From: Microbacter sp049976245
GTDB taxonomy: Bacteria; Bacteroidota; Bacteroidia; Bacteroidales; Paludibacteraceae
Length of the DNA stretch: 28,547 nucleotides
Direction: 5' to 3'
Assembly: GCA_049976245.1 (NCBI GenBank)
Contig: JBMFIQ010000031.1
Span: forward strand, 1 to 28,547
In this document: in pieces, positions 25,860 to 28,547 of the stretch
Layout: each line of letters starts with the position of its first letter
How positions within the stretch are numbered: the first letter of the stretch is position 1
Made by a program: the position numbers and the translations under genes
The notes under the pieces: generated by a model
What the model was told of the DNA's origin: nothing
The model's input: only the letters and a program-made list of their open reading frames with translations
Databases searched by the model: none

Positions 25860-25890
25860 CAAAATTAATTCAAATTTTTCAAGAAACAAA
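25860..25890 (-). promoter_or_regulatory. susC operon promoter
   Basis: Reading the minus strand, TTTG (25890-25887) is followed after exactly 19 bp by TAATTTTG (25867-25860). Both boxes match the Bacteroidetes housekeeping consensus. Transcription would start near 25853, leaving a leader of about 390 nt before the susC ATG. Confidence 0.7.
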
Positions 25891-26323
25891 TGTTAGATCG
25901 TTATTTATGTTTTTTATTATTTTATTATATCTATTTTAATATCTTAAACGCATATTTAGGTCAATCTCTTTGATCTGGTTTTATGGAATTCTTTCGTTGA
26001 AAAGATGTAAAAGCCGCAAAAGAGGAGATGGGATAGCCATGTCTTTTAACACAATAATTTCGTCGTTCAGAGAATATTTTGAACAAAGTGGTTGTATTTT
26101 TGTAATCGTTCGCTTTTAAACACTGACTTTCAACCATTCATGACGAATGTGAAAAAACAAAAAAACTGGAGAAATCCAAACTCCGAAACGAAGAGAAACA
26201 TAGCAGGAACAACTGGCTCACCGTCATTGATGCTTAACCATTCAAAACGCAAAACATGAAAGTGACTGTTTGAGGGCGGACTTATAGATGAATGCTTGCA
26301 GCAAGTGATAAAATTTCAGCATA

Positions 26324-26331
26324 TACATTTG
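26324..26331 (+). promoter_or_regulatory. Candidate -7 element for the orphan exported protein gene
   Basis: TACATTTG matches TAnnTTTG. Transcription would start near 26338, about 24 nt before the ATG. The nearest TTG (26296-26298) is 25 bp away, longer than usual. Confidence 0.4.
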
Positions 26332-26361
26332 GTACGATTTTTTAATTCAATCATTTAGGTT

Positions 26362-26898
26362 ATGAAGACAACATTTACTTTTGGAATGATGCTCATCTTG
26401 ATGAGTATGTCAAGTTGTATCCTGAAGACCAATGCACAGGAAAAACAACCAATGAATTCACCTCAGGCTTTGGATAAAACAATGCCCTGCAAAATGACCA
26501 GCGAACCGGTTCCAGGAGCAGAAATCATTGTTGATCTTGCTTCGGGCAAACGGGCAACCTGCCAAACAAACGAGCACGGAATCTTTGCCATCTATTTGTC
26601 AAACAGCGACTCCGACCAAACACGGGAAAAGACCATAATGGCCAAAACCTCCATCACGCCTCCTCAAAACCTGCATTCAACCATTGCAAACAAAAACATT
26701 GAGTTGACGTTAAATAAAGCAGAAGGCAACTATTTTGAATTTCAATTGTTGGGAGAACAAGCTACATCCAATTCCCAAACATGTAAGATAACCATTCTCC
26801 CTTTACAATCAAAAAAAATCAACAAAGCCGAAGAGATTCCGCTTGAAAAGGGCAGCCATTCGGGCGGACAAAAAAGAGGAGAAGTGGCTCAATTTTGA
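26362..26898 (+). CDS. Small exported protein with a carboxypeptidase-regulatory-like segment, function unknown
   Basis: 178 residues. The N-terminus MKTTFTFGMMLILMSMSSC looks like a signal peptide; Cys19 may be a lipoprotein attachment site (MSSC is an imperfect lipobox), or cleavage may follow TNA at residue 25. Residues about 45-85 (EPVPGAEIIVDLASGKR to TNEHGIFAIYLS) resemble the beta-sandwich repeats (carboxypeptidase-regulatory-like or Cna-B-like) found at the start of SusC proteins and in Bacteroidetes surface proteins. The rest is Lys, Asn and Thr rich, ending in a basic, Gly-rich tail. It is a single-gene unit with a strong terminator 65 bp downstream, divergent from the susC operon. 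I do not recognise a specific family. Confidence 0.65.
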   Translation: MKTTFTFGMMLILMSMSSCILKTNAQEKQPMNSPQALDKTMPCKMTSEPVPGAEIIVDLASGKRATCQTNEHGIFAIYLSNSDSDQTREKTIMAKTSITPPQNLHSTIANKNIELTLNKAEGNYFEFQLLGEQATSNSQTCKITILPLQSKKINKAEEIPLEKGSHSGGQKRGEVAQF

Positions 26899-26962
26899 AG
26901 GGGACGGTGCATACTCAACACTCCTTCCATGATCGCACCGCAGAAGGTTGATTCATCTTTGT

Positions 26963-27011
26963 AAATTCATTTATAGGAAGTTACTTCGCTATAAATGAAT
27001 TTCTTTTTTTT
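26963..27011 (+). terminator. Strong intrinsic terminator of the orphan exported protein gene
   Basis: A perfect 14-bp stem pairs AAATTCATTTATAG (26963-26976) with CTATAAATGAATTT (26989-27002), with a further GAAG/CTTC pairing inside the loop. Eight T follow at 27004-27011. Confidence 0.85.
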
Positions 27012-27039
27012 ACCATCTTCCACTGTTTCCGCATAGCGC

Positions 27040-27062
27040 AAGTTTGAGCGAAGTAAAAACTT
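27040..27062 (-). repeat. Possible third, inverted copy of the hairpin core
   Basis: AAGTTT (27040-27045) pairs with AAACTT (27057-27062). Read on the minus strand the loop contains ACTTCGCTCA, resembling the GCTTCGCTCAGAGTTG core of the copies at 27214 and 27589. Too diverged to be certain. Confidence 0.3.
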
Positions 27063-27213
27063 CTGCCGGGTACCTTTGCAATTTGTAAATGCTTCGTCGG
27101 GAAGATCTTGCCATCTATTTTCGCACGTCTATTTCAATTTTTTAACTCTAGGATTGTATGCAACTCGCCAAATAGGCATACGTTTGAGCATAAGCTGTTT
27201 TTATGGCTCCTTT

Positions 27214-27306
27214 CATTCCGGTTTTTCGGGACTGCTTACATTTCCAGTCCAAGCTCCGCTTCGCTCAGAGTTGAACTAATAACTGGAACATTTATGCCGA
27301 TAGATA
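27214..27306 (+). repeat. Degenerate direct repeat, copy A
   Basis: Aligns along its length with 27589-27684. It starts CATTCCGG, has a small CCG-N6-CGG hairpin, then a larger hairpin closed by TTCCAGT (27242-27248) and ACTGGAA (27282-27288), with the inner stem CTC (27254-27256) and GAG (27268-27270). It ends near TGCCGATAGATA. Confidence 0.6.
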
Positions 27307-27365
27307 ACGTTTGTTTTGAATTGCCTCCAGATTTATCTGGTGGATAAATGTTAGCTTTTCCATTG

Positions 27366-27379
27366 TGGGCTTTAGCCCA
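27366..27379. repeat. REP-like palindrome 1
   Basis: TGGGCTTTAGCCCA forms a 6-bp stem with a TT loop. It is the reverse complement of the element at 27458-27471 and related to 27423-27432. Confidence 0.55.
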
Positions 27380-27422
27380 ACTTAGTACATAGATCATTCT
27401 ATTTTTATAATGAATCCGTTTC

Positions 27423-27432
27423 GGCTAAAGCC
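27423..27432. repeat. REP-like palindrome 2
   Basis: GGCTAAAGCC, a shortened form of the same palindrome, in the same orientation as copy 3 and 26 bp before it. Both are followed or preceded by ATGATGAA motifs. Confidence 0.5.
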
Positions 27433-27457
27433 ATGATGAATTTCCTTCAATGATGAA

Positions 27458-27471
27458 TGGGCTAAAGCCCA
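27458..27471. repeat. REP-like palindrome 3
   Basis: TGGGCTAAAGCCCA, the exact reverse complement of copy 1, preceded by AATGATGAA. An inverted pair of this kind resembles the head-to-head arrangement of REP elements. Confidence 0.55.
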
Positions 27472-27588
27472 ATCCTATTCATAAATCTGACTCAATAAAT
27501 TGACCTCTTTTTTATTTATTCGTCCCGATTTGCAAATCTGATGATAGAGCCTTCAATCTCTAATCAGTTGTAAATGGCAACGAAGTGA

Positions 27589-27684
27589 CATCCCGTCTTT
27601 ACGGAACTGATTTTATTTCCAGTCAAAGTCTTCGCTTCTCTCAGACTTGAACTAACTAATCTGGAACACTTGCGCCAATAGAGA
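27589..27684 (+). repeat. Degenerate direct repeat, copy B
   Basis: Second copy of the element at 27214-27306. It starts CATCCCG, has a CCG-N6-CGG hairpin, then a hairpin closed by TTCCAG (27617-27622) and CTGGAA (27661-27666), with an 8-bp inner stem TCAA(A)GTCT (27623-27631) pairing with AGACTTGA (27643-27650). It ends near TGCGCCAATAGAGA. Confidence 0.6.
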
Positions 27685-27733
27685 TTAAGTTCAACCTGCC
27701 TTTCATGCTGGGTCGTTCCGACCGCACGGATGT

Positions 27734-28480
27734 CTATGTATTAGGCAATGTATTTATTTCATATTTATAATCTGCTTCAATTTTTATTATACTAACAGGT
27801 AATTCCCTAAGACCAAAATTAGCAACATCACCATAAGAAATCATTCGAATAGAGATGCCATTTTCAATAAGATAATCAACCAATTTTGATTTAAGTTTGT
27901 CTTTTATGTTTAGTAAGATAATTTGTCTATTTATTTTCAAATGGTCTTCTTCTAGAATAAATTTATAACCCAATGAAACATAGTTTATATCGCATTTGTC
28001 ATATTTGGCTTTTCTTTCTTTTGGAGTTCTTCGAGCCTTACGTATCCATTTTTCATTCATCTCCTTATGTAAGTACCCAACATTCGGTAACAGCATTGGA
28101 GTTGATCTATAATACAACCTCCATTCTTTTTCATATCTCCACTTTGATGATTTTAAGTTTGTTGAAATCATGAATTTTAATGTTGTATTGTCAATCTGTA
28201 AATCTGGTAATGATTCAATATAATTCATTGGAAAAAGAAACTGAAACTTATTCTTTAACGAGTCTACTTTAAAATTGACTAGAAATCCGTCATGCCTAGA
28301 ATAATGAGCCCACATGAGCATATCAGTACTAGTCTCGGACATCGAAACAAGTCCCATGTTCACAAAATTAAGATTAAACTCTTGATATCCATCAATATCA
28401 TCATTTATATAGCTAAATGGCCTATAAGAATCATATGGGTCATTAAATTCCAAAGGATGATTCACATAAATAGTCGAGCC
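27734..28480 (-). pseudogene. DUF2971-like protein gene, 5' end broken or truncated
   Basis: The open frame (TAA at 28481-28483 to TAG at 27734-27736) resembles the DUF2971 family: HPLEFNDPYDS near the start, MLMWAHYSRHDGFLVNFKVD in the middle and SSKWRYEKEWRLYYR later. Family members usually have about 30-40 residues before the first motif (tyrosine-rich start, then an STIY-like strand). Here STIYVNHPLEFNDP is present, but an in-frame TAA lies two codons before the STIY, and no ATG precedes the motif; the only early start is GTG at 28465, inside it. None of the three frames gives a clean family N-terminus in the last 66 bases. I read it as a nonsense or frameshift-damaged gene; a functional short form from GTG is the alternative. 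It is AT-rich, sits beside the repeat region and may be defence-island or mobile cargo, as relatives often are. Function unknown. Confidence 0.5.
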
Positions 28481-28547
28481 TTAAAAAGCCCATTCAGTTC
28501 TCATTTGATTGTTGATTTGGTAAAATATGGCGTTTATCAAGTCAACA

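Larger units (their letters stand above)
25465..26361. other. Long intergenic region between divergent susC and the orphan exported protein gene
   Basis: About 900 bp without a supported gene, containing the susC promoter (25860-25890), a leader of nearly 390 nt for susC (25465-25853) and a weak promoter for the + strand gene (26324-26331). No regulator gene (SusR-like, hybrid two-component or sigma/anti-sigma pair) is present. I see no clear riboswitch class in the leader. Confidence 0.55.
27012..27733. other. Non-coding region rich in degenerate hairpin repeats
   Basis: About 720 bp with no credible gene; short + strand ORFs at 27076-27279 and 27108-27347 have no protein character and cross the repeats. 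It holds two copies of a roughly 95-bp element and three small GGCTAAAGCC-type palindromes, listed separately. The look is of decayed mobile or REP-like DNA. Confidence 0.6.

Noticed and set aside
27076..27347. Two overlapping + strand ORFs in the repeat region
   Set aside because: They run across a hairpin repeat in different frames and show no domain or signal of interest.
27012..27733. CRISPR array
   Set aside because: The repeats are few, diverged, of unequal spacing and mixed orientation, and no cas gene is present.

Overview
The window looks like a chromosome segment from a member of the Bacteroidetes, most likely Bacteroidales. The evidence is a SusC/SusD pair, several promoters of the Bacteroidetes form (TTTG, about 19 bp, TAnnTTTG), weak or absent Shine-Dalgarno sequences, AT-rich intergenic DNA, and the purN / acpP-fabF-rnc neighbourhood. 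A Paludibacter-like relative is my guess from general character only.

Left part (1-7450), housekeeping. A + strand terminator of an upstream gene is followed by purN (minus). Divergent from it is the + strand run acpP-fabF-rnc, then a PhnP-like metallo-beta-lactamase-fold hydrolase and typA/bipA. A membrane-anchored Nudix protein (minus) overlaps the end of typA tail to tail. A tRNA-Lys(CTT) follows, ending in a hairpin that can terminate transcription from both sides.

Centre (7607-25464), one co-directional block of nine large genes on the minus strand, about 18 kb. In transcription order: susC, susD, a terminator-like hairpin, a sodium:solute symporter, a GH9 plus polysaccharide-deacetylase protein, an SH3-NlpC/P60 endopeptidase, a possible 33-residue ORF, a Tat-exported L-Ala-D/L-Glu-type dipeptide epimerase, a large zinc amidase carrying a golvesin-type insert, a serine hydrolase fused to an orphan GH3 C-terminal domain, and a NamZ/GH171 exo-N-acetylmuramidase. 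Nearly every enzyme has an export signal and most map to a bond in peptidoglycan. I read the block as a polysaccharide-utilisation-type locus dedicated to scavenging peptidoglycan or muropeptides: SusCD imports fragments, the amidase splits sugar from peptide, NlpC/P60 releases L-Ala-D-Glu, the epimerase makes L-Ala-L-Glu, NamZ frees MurNAc, and the symporter carries a product into the cytoplasm. The GH9/CE4 and serine hydrolase steps are unassigned. No regulator, MurNAc kinase or MurQ etherase lies in the window.

Right part (25465-28547), sparse. It has a roughly 900-bp intergenic region with a good susC promoter and a long leader, a small orphan exported protein with a strong terminator, about 700 bp of non-coding DNA rich in degenerate hairpin repeats (two families), and a DUF2971-like reading frame whose 5' end appears broken.
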